64,000 nt of DNA from Ectobacillus polymachus (GTDB lineage Bacteria; Bacillota; Bacilli; Bacillales; Bacillaceae_G), in the NCBI RefSeq assembly GCF_048159605.1, contig NZ_JBLREB010000002.1, forward strand, positions 434,001 through 498,000, in the 5' to 3' direction. Positions within the stretch are counted from its first letter, which is position 1; each line of letters starts with the position of its first letter. This document shows positions 42,308-51,831 of this stretch, piece after piece. The translations under genes were made by a program, and so were the position numbers. A model generated the notes under the pieces. That model saw only the letters and a list, made by a program, of their open reading frames with translations, had not been told where the DNA came from and did no database searches.

Positions 42308-43888
42308 ATGACAGATGCAAAGCAAAATCAGCGCTGGGCCATTATTCTATTTTCTATTGGAGTATTTATGGCTGCCCTCGACAACGGGATTATCAGCGCT
42401 GCGTTAACAACGATTAATCGAAGCTATAACGTATCTGCTTCTTGGGGAGCATGGGGGATTACCCTGTACACGCTCGGACTTTCTGTTAGTGTACCGATTA
42501 TTGGGAAGCTCTCTGACCGTTATGGACGAAAAAAGCTGTTTATGGTAGAAGTATTTTTATTCGGACTTGGGTCGCTTTTAGTCGCATCTAGTTTCTCTTT
42601 TCCTATGTTTTTAGCATCACGTTTGGTTCAATCATTAGGCGGTGGCGGTATTTTTATTATTGGTAGCTCTCATATTTTAAGTACACTGCCTAAAGAGCAA
42701 CAAGGGAAAGCACTTGGAGCACTAGGCGGTATGAATGGGATTGCATCCGTTCTTGGACCGAATATTGGTAGCTTCTTGCTTTTATGGACGGGAAATTGGC
42801 ATTGGCTTTTCCTTATTAACCTTCCAATTGCCATTACACTTATCATTCTTGCAGCCCGTTTCATTACAGAGACGAAGGATCCGAAAAATGCACCTCTTGA
42901 TTTAAAGGGGACTGTATTGTTAGCACTAGCTATTTTAAGTATTATGTACGGTATTACCAACTTAAATGGTACAGATGTATGGAAGAGCTTTATGAATCCA
43001 TCATTCTTTGGTTTTATCTTAGTTGGTATTGGTTTATTTATCGCATTGTTACTATTTGAAAGCCGCTTGGAAAAACGCGGGGGAGATCCAGTTCTTCCAT
43101 TCTCTTTATTACGTACTCCCGTTTATTTATGGACACTTGTAATTGGGGCATTTTCCGGAGCTCTTATTGCAGCAATTATTTTCGTTCCATCCTTTGTTGA
43201 ACAATATTTAGGAATATCTGCTGCAGAGTCAGGCGTCTGGATGACTCCGCTTGCTATTGCTGCTGGTATTGGAGCTGGCCTTGGCGGTGCCTTCACAGAT
43301 AAGAAGGGGCCTGTTGTTACAGTCGTTATATCTAGTATTGTAGCGTTTGTCGGCTTCTCTTTATTCCCATTTTGGGTAACGACAGCATGGCAATTTTTCA
43401 TTGCAAGCTGCATAGCTGGCTTAGGCTTCGGTATGACGCTTGGTGCTCCTGTTAATGTGCTAGCAACAGAGGGTGCTGGTAGAGATAAAGGATCTGCACT
43501 TGGAACGTTGTCACTTTCTCGCCAAATCGGTCTTACCATTGCACCGACTATTTATGCAGGTTTCCTAACGAGAAACTTCCAAACCATTGGCGACCAAATT
43601 GTGACGAACTTACAAGCTGCAGGAGTGAATCCAAAAATGATTCCTTCAAGCCTCTTTAGCTCACTCTCGCAAAATGCCAGTGTGAACGATATCATTCAGA
43701 GTATCCAAAAAATTCCGGATCCAAAAATTAAAGAAATCATTACCTCTACGATTCATACCGTAGTAGGAAACGGATTCGGCGCACTCTTCTTATCTGCGGC
43801 TGTTATATCAGCTCTTATGTTGGTAGCTGTCTTTATCATCAGCCTATTACGCGGCAAAGAGAAGCACGTAACAAAAGCAGAAGAATAA
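42308..43888 (+). CDS. DHA2-family MFS drug efflux transporter
   Basis: 526 residues, 14 membrane helices. MFS motif A GKLSDRYGRKKLF (about 66-78), the DHA2 helix-1 pattern MAALDNGIISAAL, and motif C-like LGPNIGSFLL (about 152). Proton-driven export of drugs or cationic compounds in the EmrB/QacA manner. Regulated by the adjacent MarR protein by inference. Followed by a strong terminator shared with ythB. Confidence 0.9.
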   Translation: MTDAKQNQRWAIILFSIGVFMAALDNGIISAALTTINRSYNVSASWGAWGITLYTLGLSVSVPIIGKLSDRYGRKKLFMVEVFLFGLGSLLVASSFSFPMFLASRLVQSLGGGGIFIIGSSHILSTLPKEQQGKALGALGGMNGIASVLGPNIGSFLLLWTGNWHWLFLINLPIAITLIILAARFITETKDPKNAPLDLKGTVLLALAILSIMYGITNLNGTDVWKSFMNPSFFGFILVGIGLFIALLLFESRLEKRGGDPVLPFSLLRTPVYLWTLVIGAFSGALIAAIIFVPSFVEQYLGISAAESGVWMTPLAIAAGIGAGLGGAFTDKKGPVVTVVISSIVAFVGFSLFPFWVTTAWQFFIASCIAGLGFGMTLGAPVNVLATEGAGRDKGSALGTLSLSRQIGLTIAPTIYAGFLTRNFQTIGDQIVTNLQAAGVNPKMIPSSLFSSLSQNASVNDIIQSIQKIPDPKIKEIITSTIHTVVGNGFGALFLSAAVISALMLVAVFIISLLRGKEKHVTKAEE

Positions 43889-43898
43889 GAAAACGAAT

Positions 43899-43932
43899 AA
43901 CAAAGAGGCTGCTCGTGGCAGCCTCTTTGTTT
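43899..43932. terminator. bidirectional terminator
   Basis: AACAAAGAGGCTGC pairs with GCAGCCTCTTTGTT around TCGTG, followed by Ts. It serves the efflux gene and, in reverse, ythB, whose stop it touches. Confidence 0.85.
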
Positions 43933-44956
43933 ATTTTTCCTTCAAAAACGCACGATCCTTTAAAAAGAGATTCCAGAAGAAGATGAAACCGGGCAGAAGG
44001 ATCGCAATACCCACCGCATATAGAATAAGCAGGGCGTAGAACGTTTCCTTCGTTGTAAAGCTTGTATCAACTGTCACGTTCGGATAGACGATGTACGGGA
44101 GATGTGCTTTGCCATAGGCGTAGCTAGCAAGTGCATATTGAACAATTGTAGCTAGAACCGCGATGCGCGGGAATCCGAATGTTGGATAGGAGCGGTTGTT
44201 CCACCAAAGTGATGAATAGCCGATGGCGAAAAAAATAAGTGATGCTACAAACCATGGGATTTCCTTTGCTAGGTTGGTGATGAGCCAGCTTGAAAGCGAT
44301 TGGTTTGCAACAAGGGCAAGGATAGCCGTTAGTAAGGTTGCGGGTCCAAGCAGGATTGCAGCTCGCCGGTAGACCTGATAGGCATCCTCGGATCCTTGTT
44401 CCCGTGAATAATCTGCTAAAAACAAGGAGGATAGGAATAATTCAGATGTTAAACCGAATAGGATATATATGTATACGGCAGGATTCGATAAGAGCTTACC
44501 GTACATGAGCTTCTCTACCGGTCCTGAAAAATCGACTAAGGTTCCTTCTGTAACAGGCAGGACCGTAATAAGCAAGGCTGGAATAAGCAGCCCTGTAATG
44601 CCTGAAATAATGCGCATCATGTTTTGATAGCGAGGCAGAGAATAGGAGAATACCATGAACGAGCTGCGCACAGTAATGAGAACAAGAATGAGCGTGACGG
44701 GAACGAACATGACTGTGGCAAGGATGAAGGCTGCTTTCGGGAAAAGCCCGACAAACGCAACGACAACGAAAACGAGCACAGTATTCGTTAGCTCCCATGT
44801 TGGTGATAGGTAGCGATTGGCAATTTTACTTGCAAACGTACGATGGTTCGCGTAAACCATTGACCAAAACCCAGCACCAAAATCAATGCTGCCAAGTATG
44901 CTGTAAGCAAAGATTAGAGCCCATAAAATAAGAATCGCAATGCTTTGTTCGTTCAT
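43931..44956 (-). CDS. ythB: cytochrome bd-type oxidase subunit II (YthB/CydB)
   Basis: 341 residues, eight to nine membrane helices. N-terminus ILWALIFAYSILGSIDFGAGFWSM (in outline, residues 10-33) and NRYLSPTWELTNTVLV near 46 are standard CydB motifs. With subunit I it reduces oxygen with quinol electrons. The start overlaps the ythA stop by 4 bp, so the two are co-translated. Assigned to the YthAB branch because subunit I has the short Q-loop. Confidence 0.9.
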   Translation of the reverse strand: MNEQSIAILILWALIFAYSILGSIDFGAGFWSMVYANHRTFASKIANRYLSPTWELTNTVLVFVVVAFVGLFPKAAFILATVMFVPVTLILVLITVRSSFMVFSYSLPRYQNMMRIISGITGLLIPALLITVLPVTEGTLVDFSGPVEKLMYGKLLSNPAVYIYILFGLTSELFLSSLFLADYSREQGSEDAYQVYRRAAILLGPATLLTAILALVANQSLSSWLITNLAKEIPWFVASLIFFAIGYSSLWWNNRSYPTFGFPRIAVLATIVQYALASYAYGKAHLPYIVYPNVTVDTSFTTKETFYALLILYAVGIAILLPGFIFFWNLFLKDRAFLKEK

Positions 44957-46299
44957 GATGGTTCTCCTCCGTATGGATCAAGTTCTGCTAGTAAAGGATT
45001 ACGTCTGAAAAAGGTGCGCAGTACGATGACAGTTAGTGCTCCTAAAAAGAGATACAAGACGATAAAGAGCATGAATAAAGGTCCTATGAAATCAGCGTGC
45101 GTTGCTGCTTCCGTTGTTCTTTGAAATCCGTAAATGACCCAAGGCTGGCGGCCGCTGCAGCTGAAGATCCAGCCAAATTCAATTCCTAGCAGGCTGAAGG
45201 GACCGATGGCGACGATAAGCCATTTTAGCCAAGCTGGCAGCCCTCGCTGCCTTAGAAAAGACAGATACCATAGCAGCAGTGAAATCCCTGAAATGGCTGT
45301 TGTAAGAGCAGCCACTCCGACCATTAGATCAAAGAATACATGGGTGTAAAAAGGCGGCCATGTATCTTGCGGAAAGTCCTTTAATCCCTTTACAACGGTA
45401 TTAGGAGAAAATCCTGCAAGTATACTGAGCGCCAATGGTACTTCGATGCCGTATTTAACCCGCTGCGCTCCGGGATCGACCACTCCGCCAATAACAAGCG
45501 GGGCATGGGACTTTGTGTCAAATAATCCTTCAGCTGCAGCAAGTTTTTCAGGTGATTGTTCATGCAAATTTACTGCCGAAGCATGACCGGATACCCACAT
45601 GAATACACCGCATAGAAAAGTAACGAGAAGGCTAATACGCAATCCTTTTTTATGATAGGTCGTTTCACGATACTCGCTATTTTTTAAAAGCTTGTAGGCT
45701 GCTATAGATGCAACTACTCCCGCCCCTGCAGCAAACGCAGTAATGACCACATGCAGCGATCCGGTAAAAAAGCTAGGATTAAAAAAGGCTTCCCAAGGGC
45801 GCACATTATAAATCGTTCCATCTGCGCTCATAGAAAATCCCGCTGGTGTATTCATCCAGGTGTTGGCAGAGGTGATGAGTACTCCTGAAAGTGTGGCTCC
45901 TAGCATAACGATGAATAGGGACAGAATCCGCAAAAAGGGAGAAAGCTTGTCTGCTGCATATACGTAAATGGACATAAATAATGCTTCTAGGAAAAAGGCG
46001 AATATCTCAATTTGGAACGGTACAGCAATCACTTGTCCCAATACTTTTGCAAATCCCGGCCAAAGCAAGGAAATCTGGGTCCCGACAATCGTACCTGAAG
46101 GAATCGCTACACCAAGCAAAATGGCAAATACTTTGGTCCAGCGTTTTGCCATAATTGCATAGTCACTATCCTTTTTCCAATAATGCATCAATTCAAATAG
46201 TAAAATCATGAGAGACAGTCCGATACCGAGCGTAGCAAAAATAATATGAAAAGCAAGCGATGTACCAAAGAAGGCACGCGATAATTGAACAGAATTCAT
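44953..46299 (-). CDS. ythA: cytochrome bd-type oxidase subunit I (YthA/CydA), short Q-loop
   Basis: 448 residues, about nine helices. Haem ligand His 18 in SLAFHIIFA, a second His in SLHVVITAFAAG (about 183), a Met ligand in the FLCGVFMWVSGH helix region, and GRQPWVIYG (about 380-388). The periplasmic Q-loop is short, as in the cyanide-insensitive-type oxidases and B. subtilis YthA. Quinol oxidase subunit carrying the haems. The ATG at 46299 with AAGGGA was chosen over a TTG two codons upstream. No Rex or Fnr site was obvious upstream. Confidence 0.9.
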   Translation of the reverse strand: MNSVQLSRAFFGTSLAFHIIFATLGIGLSLMILLFELMHYWKKDSDYAIMAKRWTKVFAILLGVAIPSGTIVGTQISLLWPGFAKVLGQVIAVPFQIEIFAFFLEALFMSIYVYAADKLSPFLRILSLFIVMLGATLSGVLITSANTWMNTPAGFSMSADGTIYNVRPWEAFFNPSFFTGSLHVVITAFAAGAGVVASIAAYKLLKNSEYRETTYHKKGLRISLLVTFLCGVFMWVSGHASAVNLHEQSPEKLAAAEGLFDTKSHAPLVIGGVVDPGAQRVKYGIEVPLALSILAGFSPNTVVKGLKDFPQDTWPPFYTHVFFDLMVGVAALTTAISGISLLLWYLSFLRQRGLPAWLKWLIVAIGPFSLLGIEFGWIFSCSGRQPWVIYGFQRTTEAATHADFIGPLFMLFIVLYLFLGALTVIVLRTFFRRNPLLAELDPYGGEPS

Positions 46300-46445
46300 C
46301 AGCAATTTCCCTTTCTTTTTTCATTATTTTCCTTTAAAAATAGAAAAATATACAAAAAATGTACAAAAAACACATCAGATATATGGATTTATTTGTAATG
46401 AAATGTTAGAATATTAAAAAATAACTGTATATAAAAATGTTCAAA

Positions 46446-46474
46446 TTGATTTTTGTCGAAAGCTGTTCTATAAT
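46446..46474 (+). promoter_or_regulatory. sigma-A promoter for the 51-aa protein gene
   Basis: TTGATT (46446-46451), 17 nt, TATAAT (46469-46474), about 50 bp before the start codon. Confidence 0.65.
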
Positions 46475-46526
46475 GTAATACGAACAAAGGTTCCTAGTGT
46501 GTTTGTATTCGAAAAGGAGGCTTCCT

Positions 46527-46682
46527 ATGTACCCTGAGGTTATTAATAAGATGGCGTTCTCTAAAGAGCACAAAGACTTATTATTAAAGCTGTACAATAA
46601 AGAGATTACGAGAAGAGAATATGATAAGTTGGTAAAAGGTCTATATCGTCCTAGCGCTGAACCAGTTGTAATCGAAAAATAA
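46527..46682 (+). CDS. small hypothetical protein, 51 aa
   Basis: ATG with a perfect AAGGAGG 6 nt upstream and a near-consensus promoter before it. The product is soluble, helical and charged: MAFSKEHKDLLLKLYNKEIT, then RREYDKLVKGLYRPS. The pattern resembles a SHOCT-like short helix pair, but no family is certain. A terminator follows after 75 bp, so this is a complete small transcription unit divergent from ythA. Confidence 0.65.
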   Translation: MYPEVINKMAFSKEHKDLLLKLYNKEITRREYDKLVKGLYRPSAEPVVIEK

Positions 46683-46757
46683 AGAATACGGATTGTTGTA
46701 ATGAATTAGGGGATAAATAAAACAGCTTTTAATAGGAGTATATGGTATACATAAAAT

Positions 46758-46792
46758 AAAGCCAAATGAATATTATTTCATTTGGCTTTTTG
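46758..46792. terminator. bidirectional terminator
   Basis: AAAGCCAAATGAA pairs with TTCATTTGGCTTT around a short AT loop, with A and T runs outside. It sits between the small gene and the convergent acyltransferase. Confidence 0.85.
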
Positions 46793-46795
46793 TGT

Positions 46796-47959
46796 TCATT
46801 TTTTTATTTTTTGCGCAAACGATGCGATACGCGGAATGGGTAGCTTAACCATCAATTTCACAGCAGGTCCGGTGATCATATGACCGAACGGAAAAAGACT
46901 GCATGCCACAATGGTTGTGAGAGATAAGAGAACCGTCATTGCAAACAACAGGAGGCTGAAAGTCAATGTATTGCTAGCAAGATGAAGCATAGCTAGCAAT
47001 TTTGCACTGATTGATAGAAAGAATACATGGGCTAAATATGAGCCGTACGTAAACCGGCTAATAAAAGTAAGAATCGTATTGATGAACGAGCGAGTTTGGA
47101 CAATCGTCATAGCAAGTGCAAAAAGTAGGAAAATTTCTACTGTAATATAGAGAAACATGGAAGGTTTCAAATAAGTAGAAACCTGAAGATGAATATCTTT
47201 TATACCGTCAAAGGATAAAAGCTCGTAGCCGACGATGACAAATAATACGAGAAACAAAAACGTATTTAGTGGAACGTTCTTTATAATGAATTTACGCCAC
47301 GTTGGTAAGGTAACGGCGGCCACTCCTCCAAGCATGAAATAGAAGGAATAGAACAAAAAGGAACGATCCGTATATTTGAGAAATAAAGAACTCGTCAACG
47401 TAACCCCGTTGAAAATAAAATGAGAAGACACCCACATAAGCAAGAAATAGCCGATGCCAAACAGTGTCATAATGCGATATAAGCTTTGTTTAGAATGCAC
47501 ACGTTTGCGAACGGCATGAAACGTTAAGAACAATAACGGGAACAAAATATGGGCCTGAAACATCATGACTACGTACCATAAATGAGGGGCAGCTGTCCCC
47601 GTCAAAAGGGTTTGAAGTGTTTGCATAAATGTAATAGATGAATGCGCAGAAATGATGTAAATCATCGACCAAACAAAATAAGGAATAATAAGCATATTGA
47701 ATTTTTCTTTAATATAAAGTTTATAATTCACCTGTGTTTCATGATGATAAAATAGAGAAAATCCAATTATAAAAATAAAGGCCGGAGCTGAAAATTTCGC
47801 AAAATTAAAAAACATACCAATCATAACAGCTTGTTCAGGAGCTAGATTAGGCTGCGTCATTGTATACATAAGAGAGCTTTGTAATACAACTGCTAAAAAC
47901 GCAAGACTCTGTATAATATCTAACTCAGGAACTTTTCTTTTCGCCAATCGTGACGTCAT
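46796..47959 (-). CDS. acyltransferase 3 family membrane protein
   Basis: 387 residues, about ten membrane helices. The start RKVPELDIIQSLAFLAVVLQSS fits the acyltransferase-3 pattern in which helix 1 carries the ELDxxRxxAxxxVxxxH motif; here the usual Arg and His positions are Gln and Ser, so O-acetyltransferase activity is uncertain. PHLWYVVMMFQAHILFPLL and YGSYLAHVFFLS are further family segments. These proteins acetylate envelope glycans. ATG after AGGAGAGG. Single gene. Confidence 0.75.
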   Translation of the reverse strand: MTSRLAKRKVPELDIIQSLAFLAVVLQSSLMYTMTQPNLAPEQAVMIGMFFNFAKFSAPAFIFIIGFSLFYHHETQVNYKLYIKEKFNMLIIPYFVWSMIYIISAHSSITFMQTLQTLLTGTAAPHLWYVVMMFQAHILFPLLFLTFHAVRKRVHSKQSLYRIMTLFGIGYFLLMWVSSHFIFNGVTLTSSLFLKYTDRSFLFYSFYFMLGGVAAVTLPTWRKFIIKNVPLNTFLFLVLFVIVGYELLSFDGIKDIHLQVSTYLKPSMFLYITVEIFLLFALAMTIVQTRSFINTILTFISRFTYGSYLAHVFFLSISAKLLAMLHLASNTLTFSLLLFAMTVLLSLTTIVACSLFPFGHMITGPAVKLMVKLPIPRIASFAQKIKK

Positions 47960-48135
47960 TGTTAATCCTCTCCTTAGTGTACAATATTGATTATAATATT
48001 GTTTGTGACAAGAGCAAATGAAAAGATTGTGAAAACTATCACATAATTATACGTTAGCGTGAAATGGGAGCGTTTTATCAATGCTTATTTGAGTCGGAAG
48101 ATGTAATGATATTTTTTACGTTTTGCGGACTTTAG

Positions 48136-48168
48136 CTCCCCACCTTTCCTTTGCTTAAAGGTGGGGAG
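48136..48168 (-). terminator. hairpin after the polysaccharide deacetylase gene
   Basis: CTCCCCACCTTT (48136-48147) pairs perfectly with AAAGGTGGGGAG (48157-48168). The T-run is missing on either side, so termination may be factor-assisted. Confidence 0.55.
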
Positions 48169-48171
48169 AGG

Positions 48172-48930
48172 TTATAGTCTTACATCATGCCAAAAGTTTA
48201 CTTCTACATGGGCAGATGGGCGGTAGGGAAGTAGGAGATATCCCTTGGAACGAAGGGTGGAAATAATTTGCGGCAAAGCTTCGACAGTGAGCTTACTATC
48301 GTGCATAAGAATGACTTCTATGTCCCGGTTTGACTGATTTGATATGCGCTGCAGTACCGAGTCTATACTGCTTATCGGTCGCCAATCGTATGTGTCAATC
48401 GTCCAATCCCAAAGTTTAAAATGGGAATTCACCAAGGCGTCACGATACGTTTGCGTAAGGAACGGTTTACTTCCGTATGGTACACGCACGAGCTGGGTAT
48501 TTAAACCTGTTGCAGCCATAACAATGTTATGTGTTTCTTCCATTTCATGAACGAGTGCAGAAGGATCACTAGCATACAAGCGCTTTACATCGTGCGTCAT
48601 ACTATGGAGTCCTATATAATGTCCTTCTTCTAGCATTTGCTTTGTTATGTTAGGATCTTGTGCAACGCGAGTACCAATTACGAAGAAGGTAGCCCTTACT
48701 TGATTTGCGTGTAAAATAGTCAATATTTGCTGGGTGTATCGGTTTGGACCGTCATCGAATGTTAAATATGCAATCTTTCTTACTGATGGTTCGTGAGGAA
48801 TAGAAGTCTTTGCTCCGCCAGGATATTCCTGATAACTTAGCTTTGAAGGTACAATTGCCCATGCATTTGAAGAGGATAAGAAAAGAAATACGAAAATCAT
48901 CATACTAACTTGCATCCATTTGTTTACCAT
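48172..48930 (-). CDS. secreted polysaccharide deacetylase (NodB fold)
   Basis: 252 residues from the ATG at 48930 (AAGGTG 7 nt upstream), which gives a good signal peptide ending near SSNAWA. NodB motifs: YLTFDDGPNRYT (about 54-65, catalytic and metal Asp), IGLHSMTHD (about 108-116, metal His), RVPYGSKP (motif 3, about 150), WTIDTYDWRP (motif 4) and ILMHD (motif 5). It deacetylates peptidoglycan or another aminosugar polymer outside the membrane. It lies beside tagO in the same direction but with its own terminator upstream. Confidence 0.9.
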   Translation of the reverse strand: MVNKWMQVSMMIFVFLFLSSSNAWAIVPSKLSYQEYPGGAKTSIPHEPSVRKIAYLTFDDGPNRYTQQILTILHANQVRATFFVIGTRVAQDPNITKQMLEEGHYIGLHSMTHDVKRLYASDPSALVHEMEETHNIVMAATGLNTQLVRVPYGSKPFLTQTYRDALVNSHFKLWDWTIDTYDWRPISSIDSVLQRISNQSNRDIEVILMHDSKLTVEALPQIISTLRSKGYLLLPYRPSAHVEVNFWHDVRL

Positions 48931-49035
48931 GCTGCTCACCTTGCACATAACAGAATCTTACCTTTAGGTTATTCTGTTTTGCCATCGTTAATCGAAGCAT
49001 ATTTTGGAAGTGAGAAAGGATTTTTTAGTAAAGGA

Positions 49036-49068
49036 AAACCCCCACAGATAACTGTGAGGGTTGCTTTT
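49036..49068 (-). terminator. terminator of tagO
   Basis: AACCCCCACAG and CTGTGAGGGTT form the stem; read on the minus strand Ts follow. Confidence 0.8.
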
Positions 49069-49083
49069 GGTTGTTCCGCTTTA

Positions 49084-50151
49084 TTAAACGTTATTTTGAC
49101 GTTTTTTCATTTTACGATACATATGAATGATTGGCTTATACCGTTCACTTACGATTCCTGTAATCTCCGCAAATATTTCAGTTACAATCGTTAGGACAAC
49201 TAAAATGATGATAGAGGTCCAAAATGTTGAACTTGAAAACATAACTGCGCATATGCTAAAGAAAATACCGAATCCATAGATGATGAGCACGGTTGTTCGG
49301 TGAGAAAAGCCAAGTGCTAATAAACGATGGTGCAGATGTGATTTATCTGGAGCAGAAATCGGTTTTTTATTCGCAATTCTACGTATAATAGCAAAGGTTG
49401 TATCGAACACCGGTACGCCAAGAATAATAATCGGTACGATAAAACTGAATAAGGTTACACTTTTGTATAGTCCTAATAAAGATAGAACAGAAATGCAATA
49501 GCCGAGAAATAAAGCTCCCGTATCTCCCATGAAAATTTTCGCTGGGTGAAAATTATAAAACAAAAATCCGATTGTACTTGCAATAAGAATAACAGCGATT
49601 GTTAATATAAGAACCGTATTTTGATGAAATGCCATAAAAGCAATCGTTGCAAGAGCAATGGATGAAATTCCGGCAGACAGACCGTCTAATCCATCAATCA
49701 AATTCACAGCATTTGTAATTCCGATAATCCAAAGTATTGTGATTGGGTAGGAAAGAAAGCCGAGCCCAAAATCCCCTACAAAAGGAATATTCAGAATCCC
49801 TATCGTTAAACCGCTCTTTACAATAAGTAAAGCAGCTAGAAATTGACCAAAAAGTTTCCATTTTGGAGACAGCGTATAGATATCATCCAAAATTCCTACC
49901 ATTACAATGATGATAGCTCCTACCATTATCGTAGTCATTCGCTCATGATATAAACCGGCAACAAAATATCCAACAATTGCTCCAATAAAAATCGCAAGTC
50001 CGCCAAGGCGAGGCGTAATTTTCGTATGGACCTTTCTAGCGTTAGGCTTGTCAACCGCTCCAATTTTAAAAGCAAGCTTGATTACGATAGGGGTTACAAG
50101 CAACACTGTAAGGAAAGATGCAATGCATGCATAAATCGTTTGCAAGCTCAC
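49084..50151 (-). CDS. tagO: undecaprenyl-phosphate GlcNAc-1-phosphate transferase TagO
   Basis: 355 residues, about eleven membrane helices. Motifs of the MraY/WecA/TagO family: DKPNARKVHTKITPRLGG (about 31-48), NLIDGLDGLSAG (about 145-156), FMGDTGALFLGY (about 205-216) and HLHHRLLALG (about 260). It moves GlcNAc-1-phosphate to undecaprenyl phosphate, the first step of wall teichoic acid and related polymers. The GTG at 50151 is preceded by GGTGGGG; the open frame begins 11 codons earlier, but that stretch contains the ribosome site. Confidence 0.93.
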   Translation of the reverse strand: MSLQTIYACIASFLTVLLVTPIVIKLAFKIGAVDKPNARKVHTKITPRLGGLAIFIGAIVGYFVAGLYHERMTTIMVGAIIIVMVGILDDIYTLSPKWKLFGQFLAALLIVKSGLTIGILNIPFVGDFGLGFLSYPITILWIIGITNAVNLIDGLDGLSAGISSIALATIAFMAFHQNTVLILTIAVILIASTIGFLFYNFHPAKIFMGDTGALFLGYCISVLSLLGLYKSVTLFSFIVPIIILGVPVFDTTFAIIRRIANKKPISAPDKSHLHHRLLALGFSHRTTVLIIYGFGIFFSICAVMFSSSTFWTSIIILVVLTIVTEIFAEITGIVSERYKPIIHMYRKMKKRQNNV

Positions 50152-50490
50152 TATTACCCCACCCTTAAAAATAGTTTCAAACATTTACATAAAACTATGT
50201 GCAGGTTTTTTCTGATTCTCAACTCATATGCTATCGTATCACAAACAAAAGAGAATTCAATCTTTTTTCTTGTAAATTTCATTACGAAACCGTGGAATTA
50301 TGTTACATTATGTCATTATTTTTCTCTACAAATAATCTGGATATTCAGGCATAGCGCAGATTATAGGGAAATATGGTACAATGGGTGTGCTTTCAAGCAA
50401 TCGAAAATAAGCTATAATGAGAATGAAATAAAACAGAATATATATGATAATTTCAGGTCGAACAATTTCTATAGGAAGTTTGCAAAACGG

Positions 50491-50802
50491 TTCACTTTTC
50501 TCTGGGAGATATCTAGTTCCCCGGTAAAGCAAGCCGATTCCACTTTTCTTTGGTGTCTAGTTCCCCCGGCTAGCTCCTTTCGGTCGGAAAACCCCACCCC
50601 ATAAAGGCAAAAAGCACCTTTTTGGGGTGAGAACTTCCGCCCTCCGGAGCTGAGCGAGCCGGGTCCACTTTTCTCGGGTGGTGTCCAGTTCCATCGGCTA
50701 GCTCCTCCGGCCAGAGAACCCTCACTTTAGTAAGGTAAAAAGCACCTTACTAAGTGAGGAACCTCTGTCCTATGGAGCTGAGCGAGCCGATTCCACTTTT
50801 CT
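50491..50802 (+). other. tandem structured repeat element upstream of galU
   Basis: The motif TYCACTTTTCT recurs at 50491, 50539, 50664 and 50792, mostly followed by a TGTCTAGTTCC-like stretch. Each full unit (125 and 128 bp) has an outer stem CGGCTAGCTCC / GGAGCTGAGCGAGCCG and an inner hairpin: CACCCCATAAAGG / CCTTTTTGGGGTG in unit 2 and CCTCACTTTAGTAAGG / CCTTACTAAGTGAGG in unit 3. The inner stems differ in sequence but stay paired. The first unit (48 bp) lacks the hairpin. No coding frame. It ends 18 bp before the galU start codon, so it forms the galU leader. The part of the gap from 50152 to 50490 is AT-rich and unremarkable. Confidence 0.75.
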
Positions 50803-50820
50803 AATTAGGAGGATTTTATC

Positions 50821-51699
50821 TTGAAAAAAATTCGTAAGGCTATTATTCCTGCTGCTGGTTTAGGTACTCGTTTTTTACCTGCTACGAAGGCGATGCCTAA
50901 GGAAATGCTTCCGATTCTTGATAAACCGACGATTCAGTATATAGTAGAGGAAGCAATTGATTCCGGAATTGAAGATATTATTATCGTAACAGGCAAGGGA
51001 AAACGGGCGATTGAGGATCATTTTGACCATGTGTTTGATTTAGAGCAGAATTTACTGGACAAAGGGAAAATGGATTTGCTTGAGAAGGTGCAAAAGTCTT
51101 CCGAGCTTGCTAATATTCATTATATCCGCCAAAAGGAACCGAAGGGACTTGGACATGCAATTTGGTGTGCGAGACATTTTGTTGGTGATGAGCCGTTTGC
51201 TGTTCTTCTAGGTGACGATGTTGTCCGGGCAGAGCGTCCTTGTCTTCGTCAGTTGATTGATGAATATGAGCGTACATACTCCTCCGTAATCGGGGTTATG
51301 CATGTGGATGATGATCAGACGCATCGTTACGGCATCATTGATCCGATCGATCAAGTGGGAAGACGATATCAGGTACGGAAATTTGTAGAAAAGCCAGCGC
51401 CTGGTACTGCACCATCGAATCTTGCTATTATAGGAAGATATGTGTTAACACCTGAAATATTTATGTTTTTAGATAAGCAACAAATCGGAGCAGGCGGAGA
51501 AATTCAGCTAACAGACGCAATTGAAAGCTTGAATGGTATTCAACGTGTATTTGCATACGAATTTGAAGGGGATCGCTACGATGTAGGCGAAAAGCTTGGA
51601 TATGTAGAAACAACGATTAAGTTTGCCCTTCAAAACGAAGAGCTTCGGGGTCCTGTTCTAGAGTTTATAACAGAACAAGTAAATCAATTCAAAAAGTAA
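50821..51699 (+). CDS. galU: UTP-glucose-1-phosphate uridylyltransferase GalU (GtaB)
   Basis: 292 residues. N-terminal nucleotide site IPAAGLGTRFLPATKAMPKE (residues 9-28), then LPILDKPTIQYIVEEA, EPKGLGHAI (about 107), LLGDDVV (about 130) and FVEKPAPG (about 185). It makes UDP-glucose for glycolipids, teichoic acids and the dehydrogenase encoded further on. TTG start with GGAGG at 8 nt. Motifs and length match GalU over the full protein. Confidence 0.96.
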   Translation: MKKIRKAIIPAAGLGTRFLPATKAMPKEMLPILDKPTIQYIVEEAIDSGIEDIIIVTGKGKRAIEDHFDHVFDLEQNLLDKGKMDLLEKVQKSSELANIHYIRQKEPKGLGHAIWCARHFVGDEPFAVLLGDDVVRAERPCLRQLIDEYERTYSSVIGVMHVDDDQTHRYGIIDPIDQVGRRYQVRKFVEKPAPGTAPSNLAIIGRYVLTPEIFMFLDKQQIGAGGEIQLTDAIESLNGIQRVFAYEFEGDRYDVGEKLGYVETTIKFALQNEELRGPVLEFITEQVNQFKK

Positions 51700-51727
51700 C
51701 GGGCAAAACCTGTGGAGTGGATACATC

Positions 51728-51763
51728 AAAAAGGGCACCCTGAGTATTGTGTCCTTTTTCTTA
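51728..51763 (+). terminator. intrinsic terminator after galU
   Basis: AAAAAGGGCAC and GTGTCCTTTTT form an imperfect stem ending in Ts. Confidence 0.7.
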
Positions 51764-51831
51764 TAGTAAAGCCTATCGTTCCAAGGTTATCATCCCGCTT
51801 TTCTTAAATTTTAGTAAAAAAGTGGTGGGTT

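Noticed and set aside
46300..46445. Rex or Fnr site expected before the ythAB oxidase genes
   Set aside because: No TTGTGAA-N6-TTCACAA or TGTGA-N6-TCACA match found.
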